A DNA stretch of 64,000 nucleotides from Pieris napi (Eukaryota > Arthropoda > Insecta > Lepidoptera > Pieridae), in contig NC_062242.1 in the NCBI RefSeq assembly GCF_905475465.1, positions 5,483,501-5,547,500 on the forward strand. Reading direction: 5' to 3'. Positions within the stretch are counted from its first letter, which is position 1. Every line of letters starts with the position of its first letter. The notes beneath the pieces are model-generated. The model had not been told where the DNA came from. It searched no databases and saw nothing but the letters and a program-made list of their open reading frames with translations. Positions 1-11,894 of this stretch are shown here, in pieces. Position numbers and translations under genes: made by a program.

Positions 1-191
1 GTCAGAATGAATGATATCAAAAGATCATCTTTATATAAATTAACAGTTACACATAGAACACTTAGAAAATGGATTAAGTTATTTTCATTATCATGTTTAA
101 ATACTTAAACAGTGTAATAATTATATTGGTGTTTCCTAAATGAAATAATAGTTTGCAGTCCCTAAAAAATAAATTGAAAAATAAACCATAC

Positions 192-3086
192 CTGAATATA
201 AGTTACATTATTATCTGCATTTCCAAGAGCAGTTGTGACACGTCCCGTTTCTACTAGTGAAAATATGTGGGCTAATATAGTGGCATGCATGGTAAGTCCC
301 GCTCCATGAGACGAATCAGTAACAACACTGAAAACATGCTCTAAAATGTCACACAAATAGGTCTGGTAGAAACTCTGTGCTGCCTGGGGATGCTGCTCAA
401 CATTTTGTAATAATCGGTACATAATCTGCAGACCTGTATCTGCTACATTCCTCATAGTATGTTTAAATGCCCAGATTATGGAATCCAACACCAATTTGAA
501 CTGTGCTGGTGGTATACTAAGGAATGCTTTAAAACAGTAAGTGTTAACAGCCTGCAATAACAGGAAAAATTCAGTTCTGTGCTCAGGATATTCTTCAAAG
601 TCTTTATTTATCATGTCGAGAGTGCATTCAAAAACTGCATCAAAAATTTTGGGTACTTCAGATGTTATATGACCACCAAGCTTGTTCACTATAGCCGCCA
701 TGCAGGACAACACTTCAGTCTCTCGAGCATCAGGGACTGCTGTTCTTTGATAATCAAGCAAGACAGCGTCTAAGAGTGGAGGTATGAAGTTTTCCAAAAC
801 CATACTGTTATCAGTTGATCGTGTCACCCAACTTGATATCAGCTTCAAAGTTTCTTTTTTGATTATCCTCATGTTCTTGATTAATGGTTGTTTGGTGACA
901 GCAACACTATTGAGAGCAATAGCCTGGCTGATATTTTCAGACATGACTTTATACACATTCAACATGTCCAGATATATTCTTCCAAGTTGCACCACATAGG
1001 GGTGTCCTAATGCACGACAGGCACTTACATTCGTTTTTAGAATGCTCACAAGCTGTTTCACAGCTTCAGGATCCTTAAGAATGTCCACATTATGGGAAGC
1101 CTGTGATATAATGTCATCCCACACCTGATTTGGCAGCAACATGTACTTTTCAATCAGTTGTTCTTGGGCAACTTGGTCTACTTGTGCACTTATCATATAG
1201 CCAACAGCTTCATAAAATGTGTGAACTTGAAGTGTTTGCAAATCACAAATAATTGAACTGATTGTACTTAATATTTCTTCAATAAACGGACATGCCTCAC
1301 CTACCTGAATGGTAACAAAATGGCGTCGACATTTTAATGCTATTTTAATAAAAGTATCACATGCCATATCTTGGACACCATCATGAGTTTCATGCATGAA
1401 CTCAAACAATTTATTGACAACGGTTTTCAAAAATTTCCAGTGGGCTCGTAGGAAGCGAGGGTACTGTCCCACAACATACATAATGTTGCTTGCAATAATT
1501 GCTTTGTTGTCCTTGCCTTTTTTTTGTTCACACAATCCCAATAAATCTTTAATCACAATAACAAGAAATCTTTTCTCATCTTCTTCCATCATAGCTCCAG
1601 ATATAGAGCCTATAGCCCAACACAATGTGTTTAAATTTTTCCAGGACCACTCAGTTCCATTGACTTGATTTTGCAGCTTATCTGTCATTATACGTTCTGT
1701 ATCTGCATAGTCCAAGTGTGTTAAATATACTAAAGTTTCTCTCATATTTTTATATAGACTAATTGAATCAGTATCTTTCATAAACTCTCTCACAACTTCT
1801 CCATTTTCATTTTCCACCACTAGTACCTCTTCAGGTTTTGCCATTCTAGAAATCATAATGTAACGTACATTGCTTAGTACATCTGCATACAATACTTTTC
1901 TTCCCAAACTCTTGCCTTGAATGTAGCTAAGGCCAGCAGAGTGAGAACAAGGAGCAATTTTATATAAATCAGCAGCCAAGGCATTCCAAAATTCTAAACA
2001 GATCTTAAATATTTCAACTTCTTCAACTTCTGATATCAAAACTAAATAACGCAATGCATTCATTAAGGTATTGGTTAGACCACGTCTCTCAATTAACTGG
2101 CCATGTTCTTTTAAATAAGTACAAAGAAATAAAGCCAGATTCTGAATGAACACTTGTTCCTGATCTCGACCTGCAGCATAGGCTTCTCTTATATTTGTAG
2201 TAAGAGGGAGCATAATCTCTAACTGCTCCATAGTTTGCACAAGCAATGCAACAAATTGTTCTTCATAATTACTTACAGTAACTCCAGCAATTTCAGTTAA
2301 ACAACTTAATGTTACATTACGGAACATAGGGACATTTAAAAATTTAAAAATGAGTGTACTAATAAGTTTCATTTCAAAAATGTATCCCAATGGAATCCAG
2401 TTCAAAAATCTTAAAAGTGTGTGTAATGTTGCATCAACCAATGGAGCATTTTGTGAGTTCTCAAGAACAAACTGGCATAACTGAAAAATTTGACTGAATT
2501 CGGAACACATGGTATCCTTTAAATGTTTAGCTTTAGTTTGTGTCAGTTGCCCGGTACTAAAAACAAACACTTCTTCACTTAGCAATTTTAGAATGACCAT
2601 GTTGTTTTGACAGAGACTCTCATTGGTTTTTGATGCTCCAACTATGTCACTAATAAAAGTTTCCCAGTTGTGTGGCCACTCTCTTTTTAATACTTGAATT
2701 AAAATCATATTTAGTTTTTTTAAGTATACTTTATTATTTTCCATAATGGCTGGATCAGATGAATTCTTTATAATAAGGCCCACAATATACTTTTTAATAC
2801 CTTCACATTGGTTTCTGGGTAATATCTTCCATTTTGTTTGTATAACTTTTTCCAATATTTGTAAGGCATAGTATTTAGTTTCCTGATTTTGAGAGAACTC
2901 TAATATGGTGTCTACACGAGTCCAAGCATCAGGATGTTCTTTTAATGCTGTCAAAATATCTTGAGCAACACGCTGCTGATCACCGACTGTAGAATATAAG
3001 CATCCGACTATGTTATCAAGTAGGTTTATATCTAACTTTTGATTAAAATCCAAGAGCTTGGAAGCTTGTTGTTCTAAAGTAGCCAT
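192..3086 (-). CDS. XPO1: Exportin-1 (CRM1/XPO1), C-terminal exons missing
   Basis: Exportin-1 is the nuclear export receptor that binds leucine-rich export signals with RanGTP and carries cargo through nuclear pores. The 965 codons present form one uninterrupted exon covering the N-terminal importin-beta region and most of the HEAT repeats (family length about 1070). Near-identical blocks to vertebrate CRM1 include KILPRNQCEGIKKY, FLNWIPLGYIFE, SRMAKPEEVLVVENENGEVV and FEFMHETHDGVQDMACDTF. Cys489 in NTLCWAIGSISGAM matches human Cys528, the leptomycin B target, so sensitivity is predicted. I chose the ATG at 3084-3086 (MATLEQQ) over the in-frame ATG eight codons upstream because family similarity begins there. 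The exon ends at 192 with a GT donor at 191-190, just before the residues that correspond to EYVANLL in human CRM1. The remaining exons lie beyond base 1; bases 1-191 are intron. A splice acceptor at 3175-3180 shows a spliced 5' leader. Confidence 0.96.
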
Positions 3087-3174
3087 TCTGCCAATATATA
3101 TGTAACTCAAAATTATAAACTTTTTGGCGCTTTAATTAATTAGGCATAAATGTTTCGTTCACATTCATTCCCCA

Positions 3175-3529
3175 CTGAAAGAAATAAATGAACAATTAGA
3201 AAGCTTGAACATATCATAACCTATATTGCCCATGTAAATAACAAATAGAACTTCATTGCATTTTGGATGCTTTTTGTAAAACACACATTCTACATAAAGG
3301 TTACAGAGTTATTTTACGCAAGACATCGTTTCATTTTGTGAGGATAGAATTTTACAGAACACACCCGTAACCCGTAGTATCAAAATGACATTTCTCATAA
3401 AATTACAATAGGTATCCACTCTTCATACATAAACTATACGGAAACATTTTGTAAAACTTTAACTTGGTTAATCAGAAAAATAGACAACTTAAATTCAAAG
3501 CATGCCTATTAACTTTAATCTTAGCTTAC
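3175..3529 (-). other. Probable intron in the CRM1 5' leader
   Basis: On the minus strand a donor (CCTTG|GTAAGC, GT at 3529-3528) and an acceptor with a pyrimidine-rich tract (TTTATTTCTTTCAG, AG at 3176-3175) frame a 355-bp intron. Splicing would join a leader exon ending at 3530 to the exon that carries the CRM1 start codon, leaving 88 nt of leader before that ATG. The call rests on splice-site appearance only. Confidence 0.55.
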
Positions 3530-3540
3530 CAAGGATTTTA

Positions 3541-3690
3541 TTAAATGCGGCGCAATCGGTCAAAAGCACTTCCATACACAAGCCCGTTGTTTTCGTCGTT
3601 TTCGGCGACGACGAAGCCTACAGACTGTTTTTTTTTCATGAAATCGATCAAAAGTTTTTCTTTAATCTGTAGCTCAGTTGCTAGACACAT
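3541..3690 (-). CDS. Short ORF (49 codons) in the putative CRM1 leader exon
   Basis: A minus-strand ORF runs from ATG at 3690-3688 to TAA at 3543-3541 and encodes 49 residues (start MCLATELQIKEKLL, end GSAFDRLRRI). It has mixed composition (a KKK run and an acidic ENDEN patch) and no known domain that I recognise. It ends 11 bases before the likely leader donor at 3529, so in a spliced CRM1 mRNA it would be an upstream ORF. A possible acceptor (GGTAATTTTAG) sits just upstream of its ATG, so the exon could instead be internal, with a first exon beyond the foldback element. It could be a translated upstream ORF, a small independent peptide, or chance. Confidence 0.35.
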   Translation of the reverse strand: MCLATELQIKEKLLIDFMKKKQSVGFVVAENDENNGLVYGSAFDRLRRI

Positions 3691-3764
3691 TATCTAAAAT
3701 TACCACAGAACACTATTAGTTATTACTTCTAGCGAAAATTACAGATTAAATACTTGGTTATAAA

Positions 3765-5151
3765 GTGCGTTTTCCAATTACAGCACTAGAGCGCATTTTG
3801 CGGCATAATGCTCAACGTCGAGTGTCCAACTTCCAACTACAGCAACGCTTCGCACAATTGAGCACTCTCAAAACGAATGCTCTCGCAAACAATACCAACA
3901 CAGTGACAGAAAATTGACCAGTATTTTTCTTTAAGTTGGCATTTATCGAAATTTTCGTTAGTAAATATTATTTATTGTTGAAAAATTTGTAAGGCTTTCG
4001 TTTCGTCGTAGATTTTGAAAATAATTAAAGTTATTTCAAACTGCTAAAAAAATAAATACTTATTAGTATGGATGAAGGTATAAATAGTTACTTTTTTTAT
4101 ATTCCACATTCAAAATATGAAAATAATTTTATTTTAAAATTCGGATCTGTAAACAAATTTACTTTACAGGATTATACTTTATAAAAAATTGCAATGGTTT
4201 TGAAAAAGTATATAATTTTTTTAGAAATCATTAAAAAATATTACTCAAAACGTAAATGATGTAAACTTCTTACATGAAACTTAATATTTTACTGTTAATT
4301 TAGCTTGTTAAAACCTTATATTCTTTAAAGGTTTTCTCTTATTTCAGTAAAAAAATTTTAATGAAATAATTTGATTATTAAATTAAGCGTAAAAAGTTTT
4401 CAACCAATTATTATTGTTTACCACAATATTTATACATTAAAAATGGTCTGAATAGAGTTAGCAACCTCATTAATGTATTAATAATGTTGTTAACAATAAT
4501 AATTGGTTGAAAAAATTTTACGCTTATTTTAATAATCAAATTATTTCATTAACATTTTTTTAACTGAAATAAGAGAAAACCTTTAAAGAATATAAGGTAA
4601 GCTAAATTAACAGTAAAATATTTAGATTCATGTAAGAAGTTTACATCATTTACGTTTTGAGTATTTTTTTTTAAATAATTTCAAAAAAAATTATATACTT
4701 TTTCAAAACCATTGCAATGTTTACAAAAGTATAATCCTGTAAATTAAATTTGTTTACAGATCCGAATTTTAAAATAAAATTGTATTCATATTTTAAATGT
4801 GGAATATAAAAAAGTAACTATTTATACCTTCATCCATACTTACTTATATTTATTTTTTAGCAGTTTGAAATAACTTTAATTATTTTCAAAATCTACGAGG
4901 AAACGAAAGCCTTACAAATTTTTCAACAATAAATAATATTTACTAACGAAAATTTCGATAAATGCCAACTTAAAGAAAAACACTGGTAAATTTTCTGTCA
5001 CTGTGTTGGTATTAATTGCGAGAAGCACGCGAGAGCATAAGTTTTGAGAAATGAGAGTGCTCAATTGTGCGAAGCGTTGCTGTAGTTGGAACATTCAACG
5101 TTGAGCATTATGCCGCATAATGCGCTCTAGTGCTGTAATTGGAAAACGCAC
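3765..5151. mobile_element. Foldback (long inverted repeat) nonautonomous element
   Basis: The 1387-bp segment is almost entirely an inverted repeat. The left end GTGCGTTTTCCAATTACAGC is mirrored at the right end by GCTGTAATTGGAAAACGCAC. Arms of about 680 bp remain highly similar, with scattered substitutions and short indels, and meet around 4440-4470 in a short non-palindromic loop. No transposase-like ORF is present; short ORFs such as 4912-5094 are chance frames in the arms. No clear target-site duplication was found (left flank TTATAAA, right flank ATATATT). It lies 75 bp upstream of the putative CRM1 leader exon and about 115 bp before the FBXW4 start codon, inside the shared divergent promoter interval. 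Confidence 0.85.
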
Positions 5152-5266
5152 ATATATTTTGATGTTTGGTGTGTAAATTGTAATAAATCATATATTTTTT
5201 CCATATAACTTATCACCGAAAACCTTGATTAAGATAAATAATACATAATAAATATATTTTAGCAAA

Positions 5267-8200
5267 ATGAGTGAATTAAGTTTAGAAAAGCTTCCTCCAG
5301 AAATATTGTTAAATATTGTGAAACGCCTTAACCTATCGGACATAGGAAATTTAATATTAACTTCAAAATACATAAAAGCATTTATAATTAATGAATCTTA
5401 TTTATGGAAATTAATAAGCCAAGATAGACTCATAATAAGTAGAAACATGTAAGTGTTATATAAACGCTTTAATATCATTCTAAGTACATTCTATTTTATT
5501 TATAAGTACATTCACATTCATTGTAGAACTTACTTATAATTTTTGCATCTATTGCATTTTTCCCTTATGAAAGTAATTACTTCTGCATGCTTCAGCTTGA
5601 TCAGAAAAAAATAGCATACTTCGCATAAAATATCTTATCAATAATTGTAAAAAGAGGATTCAATTGAAACCAGTTGGTTGGTTGGTTATTGAAATTTTGT
5701 TTTCAAAAATTACTAAATTTGCATGTTAGTTTTAAAGAAGTGTGTGCATTTAAATAGCCATATTATGATTTCAATTCCATGATACCCTTACAACTTATGA
5801 AATTCTTTTTCCAGACCCACCTTAAGCTGGTACCATAGCTGTAGAATATCATATAATTGGTGCAAAGGAATATTCAAGAGTAAAGTAAATGTTTTTCATC
5901 CTATAGAATAAACTTATTGTTTTTATAATTGAAACTCCATTTTAGTGGTAAAAAAAATATTTTCCTTTTCTTTTTAGTAAAATTAAATTCACCTTAAAGT
6001 AACTATTTTTTTTTTTTACATATGATCCAAACTTCAAAATATGGCTAGAAGTTAAAATAACTAAATTATTTTAGGTTATTATTCAACATAAAATTAATTA
6101 TATGCCTTGGATGCAACTGTTATCTCCAAATATTCTTTTGGTATCTTTTGGTTCTGATCTTGTATGCTTTTTACTTGAGCACAGTGGTTTCAACAGAAAA
6201 TTATTATGGAAATTAACTGTACCAACTATGGAAAGGTTTGATGTTCGTACAAATGATATTTCAAGGTTCATAGTGAAGGACAATATGATTGTATGTGGAA
6301 ATAGGTATGATATTTATAGCATAAATATACTACTGTAACTTACACTATTACTCAATTGTTTAATTAAGGTTTCAAAATGATGAAAATTATTAATAGAGAG
6401 CAAAACTCTTAAAAGTCAGGTTAGTGTAAACTTAATAATTAATATTGACACATTTTGTGTTTGAATAAAAATGCTTATTTTGTTGCTATAGTATTGCAGT
6501 GTGTAAATAAAAGTTACTCAATTTATATCAGTTTATTAATAACTGTATTTAAGTTCAAAATTGGCTCCTACTTTATTAATGGAAAAGAAACCTAAAATTT
6601 GAGAAGAATGTTTACAATTTGACATACATATGTATATTTTGTCAACAACAGATTTTTATATTTCCAGAGATGGCAGTTGTGCTATGTATGAATTCCATGA
6701 TATAAAAATAAAACCTGTTTTACTAAATTACATACAAAATTGTCATAACTTTGGGCTAGAAGAGGTAACAGCAGTTGAAAAATGGAAAAACTGCATTGTC
6801 ACAGCTTCATATATCAGTCCTGATTTACATTTCTGGAGGATGAGTAACATTGGTTGTAGTGACACCTCTCCAAATGAAAGTAAGAACTTGATTTATTCAT
6901 TGATGTAAGGGATAAATCCTATATATATATATATATAAGAAAAATGGTCTTCGTTTGATAGGCTCCTTCACGCCACGGCTTACTGCCATTCGATGCGAAA
7001 TTTTTCCTAGGTTTATTTTTTAAATTCCAATGTTCCTTCATTTTTTTATTGCTGTTTTACTTTTATGAAAATATATACATACTGACATCACCGCGGAAAC
7101 ATTCGGGGAGACTTCCTAGAACTTCAAAACGTCAACATCTGTTAAAAACTCGATTTTCGATAATTTTCAATTTTAGCGGGAAGTTAAAAACCGATAAACC
7201 GAAAAAATAATATTAAAAATATGAAAAAAATAATAATAATAAAACATAAAATTTTATTTCTTTCCTATTTAAATTCGCCCAGCGAAGCGGGCGGGAAACG
7301 GCTAGTCTTAATATGTATAAATTACGCGTCACGTTGTTTATCCGCTATGGACTCCTAAACTACTAAACCAATTTCAATCAAATTTGCACACTGTTTGCAG
7401 TTTGATCTAACTTAAAAGATAGGATAGCTTACATATATATATTATTCCACTGTAAGTATGTATGTCACTGAACTCTCTTTAAACGTTGCGTTATTGTGGA
7501 GCCCTGGATGGTTTAGATTCACAAATACGCGCGGCAGATAGCTCTGAAGTCGGTACTGGCATACTTTGTTTAATATCCTAATTACTTGATATATCATGCA
7601 GGACAACGTCTGTCGGGACCGCTAGTATAATTAAATAATATTCAGGTAAATAAATTAGTAAAAAGATTTTGCAAACTATGACCACATATTAATTACTAAT
7701 CTATATATGTATATAAAAAGAAAATGGTGTTCGTTTGAGGCTCTTTCACGCTTAAACCACTGATCGTATCGACATGAAACTACCACCATTCGATGCGAAA
7801 TTTTTCCTAGATGGTTTATGGCTATTTATTTTAATTCCAACGTTCCTTCATTTTTTTATTTCTGTTTTACTTTTATGAAAATTTTTCCCGCTAATAAAAA
7901 CAAAAGAGGCTTCCTAGAACCGCAAAACGTCAACATCTGTTAAAAACTCGATTTTCGACATATTTCAATTTTCTTAGCGGGAAGTTAAAAAGAAGAATAA
8001 TAAAAATATGAAAAAAAATAAAATAATTAAACATAAAATTTATTTTAATTCGTCCAGCAAAGCGGGCGCGAAACGGCTAGTATGGTATATAATTAATGAA
8101 TTTAAAACATTCAGTATGTGCAAATATAGGTATTCTCAGCAGGGGTTCACATGAATGTTTTTGTTTCAAGTTCTAAAAAACAAAAGACATGTTTTGATTA

Positions 8201-11200
8201 GCTTTTCTTGCCAATAAGTGTAACCAACACATTTGCTATAAAGGATTCTCTTTCTGAGGGTGATCATTTTTTCAGTACAACTTTTTCTGTGTGTTTTTGA
8301 GACTTAAAGGTAGAGTGGTACATTAAGAATGACTTTTGTAATTTATCACAAAAATTTCATAAAATTGTTAAACCACTGTGCATAACAGTAAATGTTGTTT
8401 ACTCAACAATTAATAAAAGGTGTTTCTACTATTAATATAATTCAGAAAACATAGAGGTATAATTCTAAACTATCATATTTTTCAGATGTGATTTTTAAAA
8501 AGCTTAAGATTCCTGAATGTATTGGATGTCGATCATTAACAACCGATTCAACAGAAACAAAAATGGCCGTTGGTCTGAATGGAAATATTATGCCTGTATT
8601 CATAGATCTCAATACGTAGGTAACTAAAAAGCTTTGCATTAATCCCTTCATATAAATAGCCTTTTTTTGTTTATTAAACATGATTTCAAATATAGTAATT
8701 TATTTATATATAAATATTTTTAGTGGTCAGTATTTAATAGCCCCAAAGTCAGGAACAAGGACTTTGAATCATGTTGTCAGAGACATAAAGTGGCATAATG
8801 AATCTGGTGTTGTATATGTGACACATTCTGGAAAGTTGCAATACATTGACGTAAGGACAGGGGGCTTGGTAAGAATAATATGTATTTACTTTTGAGTGGT
8901 AAAAGATAATATATTTCTTTGCTCGTTATTTTTTTATTACTAATAATTTTAATTGGATAAGATTGTATAGGGTTATTTATAATGTGTCCAAAATACTTTA
9001 GGTACCTTCTGATATTCAAATGATAAAATTTAAATGCTTAACACATATACGTATATGTGTGAGAAGTGCCTCATGCCAAACTCTATCAAAAGCTAGTTCG
9101 GTCAACAGACGATCTCAGCGTAAGCCATACTGACCTTCACTAATTAGCTGGATTCCTCTCCAGACATAGCAGAAGCTGAATATTTATGATAGATTCCATC
9201 AGCCTAGAAAATAAAGAAGTGATTGCGATAGGTCTATGGCTGGAGACGGTCGTCTTTTTTGGAACTATTGTCGAGGAAAACGATAGTCGATAGGCCGCGT
9301 AAGCACCGGAGTCAACTCATAAGCACATGTATTGTGGGTATCAAGGAAAACCTTCCGCACACCATTTTGCTTTTGCTAATGACCAATAGACCTTTAGAAG
9401 GCATATTCGCGAGATTCTCACTAATTCTGACGATATGTTCCGATTTTGTTCTCACAATTTCTCGCTTTAAGGTTTCGGGACGCCGCGTAAAGTTTTATTT
9501 TATGAAGACCTATATCGGGATCTTATATAGCCGTTACGTGAGCTCAGGTCTTATATAGCTCTTGCATAAAACGGGAAGCATCTTTGCAAGAATGACCAAG
9601 GAACCACATAGTATGAGATAAAGAGTTCCATTGCAGCACCGCATCACCGATAGACTTAGCATAGGCTAAGATTACTGTCCTTGAAGCATACTTGTGACCA
9701 TGGGTATGCTGCAAAGAAATTATGCAAGTCATCCCAATTAGCCGATTTGTATTGGCAGACTCGACGGCATGCCAGACCAGGCAATGGTTGAAGTACGCAA
9801 GTGGAGCATGCGCAGTGAACTCGTAGAAGTCTGGGTGAGAAGTCAACATGAGATCTAATAGCGAAGGTTACGCTAAGATGGATCTGGTATTCGTGTAGAC
9901 GTTGTGACGAATCCCGACCACTCACTTCCCTACGCCTTAATAGTCTTAGTCGCCTTTCACGACATCCACGGCTAGAGATGGGGAGGCTCTATTCTAAAAG
10001 CCGGCAACACACGGCTTTTATTATTTTTTCATATATTTATCTATCGTTCTGCTTCTTATAAAAAAATACTTATATATTTTACATGTATATTGATTTCAGA
10101 CTTATGAAACTAGAGATCCATTTGATTCATCTCTTTATTGCCTAAAATCAGACGGTGATAAAGCTGTTGTCACCGGCTCTTCAGAATATTCCCGTTGTGT
10201 GCTTTATGATATGCGTTCAACTCATCATGTACAGGTATTGTTGTTATTAATGATCATATGATATAGACCAAAGAATGAGAGTGAATGTGCATAAAATCAC
10301 AACAAGCAAAAAATCAGTAAAATTATTAATTAATGAATTAATAATTGAGGCATGAAAAGATAGGATTAACATACGCTACTATTTACGCACAACGGACCAA
10401 CCACGAGTCTAATTGCGGAGAAAGGAGTCCTTCTACCCTACGCTACTAGGCTGAAGATTCCAAGGTATATGCATTAATAACAAGTGCATATGATACAACA
10501 CAATATAAATCTCATATTCTCTCAAAAAAAATATACAGTTGCATGTTAAGTTCGGTGGCGGTTGTTATAGGGATGTTCAAATACATGTTAAATGAAACTC
10601 TTTGTTTGAAGCTGAGTGTCACCTGCCTTTAAAACATGAGCTGATAACTAACATAAGATTAGGGGTTGCGAATCTGGATCAACAAAAAACTAACTTCACT
10701 TATTTAAGGGTTTAGTTAAGGCTTCAAGTGAGCGATGATTGCAAACAAACATTTTGTTTGCGCTTCTAATTATTAACTTATATATATATATATATATATA
10801 AATATAAATATATAATTATATTTATATTTCTAGCTGCCCCCGCGAACTTCGTTTCTCTTTTATGTGATTTTACTTAGCCTACCTTTTTAGTACATACCAA
10901 GTCTCTGGAATGGAAACTTTAGGTTTTCTGTGATTTTGCTCTATATAAACCTTAAGGGTTGTATGTATTTTTCTAAGCTGTATCATAAAAAATGTTGGCT
11001 AAAAAATAAAAATAAAATTTTGTGCTGGATGCCCCTTATCACTTAGGAGTTTAAAAGATAGATAGTAGCCGACACTCAGTCTTACTGAATATGCATAAAA
11101 AAGCATAAGAATCGGTCGAGTCGTTTCGGAGGAGTATAGGAACGAACATTGTGACACGAGAATTTTATATATTAGATGAGAGTTTTATATATATAGACAT

Positions 11201-11583
11201 GTAAATTAAGTAATGTTAGGGTACGTAACTCACTTAAAAATATTTGTATTCGCGTTTTTTATATAATATACAAATACAAAATATATTAAGTAATAGAACA
11301 CTAAACAAAATTATTGATATTATGATGAGCATGTGAATGGAATGATCACTCATCAAGCTTATATTTAACAGAGCTTAAGCTTATGATTAACAGTTTCTTT
11401 TTGTTTCAGATGTATTTCACACAAAAGAGGTCCACACCAATTTACAGTTTAGAGTTTGATGCAAAAAAATTAATAGCTGCGGGAGATCAACGAGTAGCAG
11501 TCATCAATTTTAATGTTAATTCAAGTACTACCAAAGCGAAAAATTATTCTTACATTTTTCAATTTGTATCTTCACGTAGGTAA
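5267..11583 (+). CDS. FBXW4: F-box/WD repeat protein 4 (FBXW4, dactylin)
   Basis: FBXW4 is a substrate-recognition subunit of SCF (Skp1-Cul1-F-box) ubiquitin ligases. Eight coding exons keep frame: 5267-5448, 5815-5884, 6075-6304, 6668-6879, 8486-8615, 8724-8868, 10100-10234 and 11410-11583, giving 425 residues (human about 412). The F-box is at residues 5-45 (LEKLPPEILLNIVKRLNLSD). The exon 3 motif MPWMQL matches the residues after the F-box linker in human FBXW4. The C terminus DPFDSSLYCLKSDGDKAVVTG closely follows human FBXW4 DPLDSSFYCL, so this is FBXW4 rather than FBXW7 or FBXW11. The middle holds degenerate WD repeats. Introns 4, 6 and 7 (1.2-1.6 kb) are swollen by Helitrons and a non-LTR fragment; the others are small. 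It is divergent from CRM1, with a foldback element between them. Confidence 0.92.
6917..7305 (+). mobile_element. Nonautonomous Helitron, copy A1 (FBXW4 intron 4)
   Basis: The element starts TCCTATATATATATATA and ends with a GC-rich hairpin (GCCCAGCGAAGCGGGC), a short spacer and CTAG, flanked by host A and T as expected for Helitron insertion. It shares long blocks with the copy at 7700-8080 (AATGGTCTTCGTTTGA, CATTCGATGCGAAATTTTTC, AAACGTCAACATCTGTTAAA). It has no coding capacity. Confidence 0.8.
7306..7625 (+). mobile_element. Nonautonomous Helitron of a second family, abutting copy A1
   Basis: The segment begins TCTTAATATGTATAAATTAC directly after the CTAG end of the preceding Helitron. 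It ends CGTCTGTCGGGACCGCTAG, again followed by T. Its interior differs from copies A1 and A2. The TC start and the CTAG end with a GC-rich stem fit a Helitron. Confidence 0.65.
7700..8080 (+). mobile_element. Nonautonomous Helitron, copy A2 (FBXW4 intron 4)
   Basis: This is a second copy of the 6917-7305 family. It starts TCTATATATGTATATAAA after host A and ends GCGGGCGCGAAACGGCTAG before host T. Compared with copy A1 it has an extra block (AAACCACTGATCGTATCGAC) and small deletions, so the two copies are not a recent duplication. Confidence 0.8.
9040..9960 (-). mobile_element. Decayed Jockey-like non-LTR retrotransposon fragment (FBXW4 intron 6)
   Basis: On the minus strand, broken frames give the end of an apurinic-type endonuclease and linker (KSANWDDLHNFFAAYPWSQV, about 9700-9780) and then the start of a reverse transcriptase (RPIAITSLFSRLMESIIN, about 9180-9240). 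The linker closely resembles WADWDEIRNFLASYPWQQV in the copy at 31-33 kb, so the two are related. Frameshifts and stops interrupt it throughout and the catalytic RT core is missing. Confidence 0.75.
10380..10450 (+). repeat. Small non-LTR 3' end remnant
   Basis: The stretch containing ACGAGTCTAATTGCGGA resembles 28235-28275 (ACGAGTCTAACTGCGGA), which follows the ORF2 end of a non-LTR element in an RNF8 intron. It is likely a 3' untranslated scrap of the same family. Confidence 0.4.
10830..11176 (-). mobile_element. Nonautonomous Helitron, family B (FBXW4 intron 7)
   Basis: Read on the minus strand it starts TCTAATATATAAAATTCTCG and ends GCGGGGGCAGCTAG. The internal block TCCTCCGAAACGACTCGACC recurs in the copies at 11895 and 63354. 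A (TA)n run lies next to its 3' end. It has no coding capacity. Confidence 0.8.
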
Positions 11584-11599
11584 TTAAAATACTTTAAAG

Positions 11600-11894
11600 C
11601 TAATGTTGTTATATTTTTTAGTGAAAATTTTTATTTTTTTATTATACAACATACAAAAATACATACCACCCTTAATTTCACACCTCTATTTTTTATTTGT
11701 TAATTAAAATCTTATGAATTGAACTCTGAGGTTTGTATAGAGAAAAATTCACAGAAAAACCTAAAAGTTTTTATTTCAGAAAACTAAACAGTCTCTGGGG
11801 TAGCAAAGCAAAATGATCCATGTTGGTATGTACTAAAATGGTAGGCTAAGTACAATCACATTAAGGAGAAACGAACGTTCGCGGGGGCAGCTAG
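11600..11894 (+). mobile_element. Helitron family B, 3' portion
   Basis: This is the plus-strand counterpart of the 3' half of the 10830-11176 element. Shared blocks are CAGTCTCTGG, GGTAGGCTAAGTACAATCAC and the end TTCGCGGGGGCAGCTAG. The 5' half is missing. It starts just after the FBXW4 stop codon, so it probably forms part of the 3' untranslated region. Confidence 0.7.

Noticed and set aside
192..3086. CRM1 as a processed retrocopy
   Set aside because: The exon ends in a functional-looking donor in the middle of the protein and is preceded by a leader acceptor, so it is an exon of a spliced gene. It also has no stops or frameshifts.
4912..5094. 60-codon ORF in the foldback arm
   Set aside because: A chance frame inside the inverted repeat, not preserved in the opposite arm.
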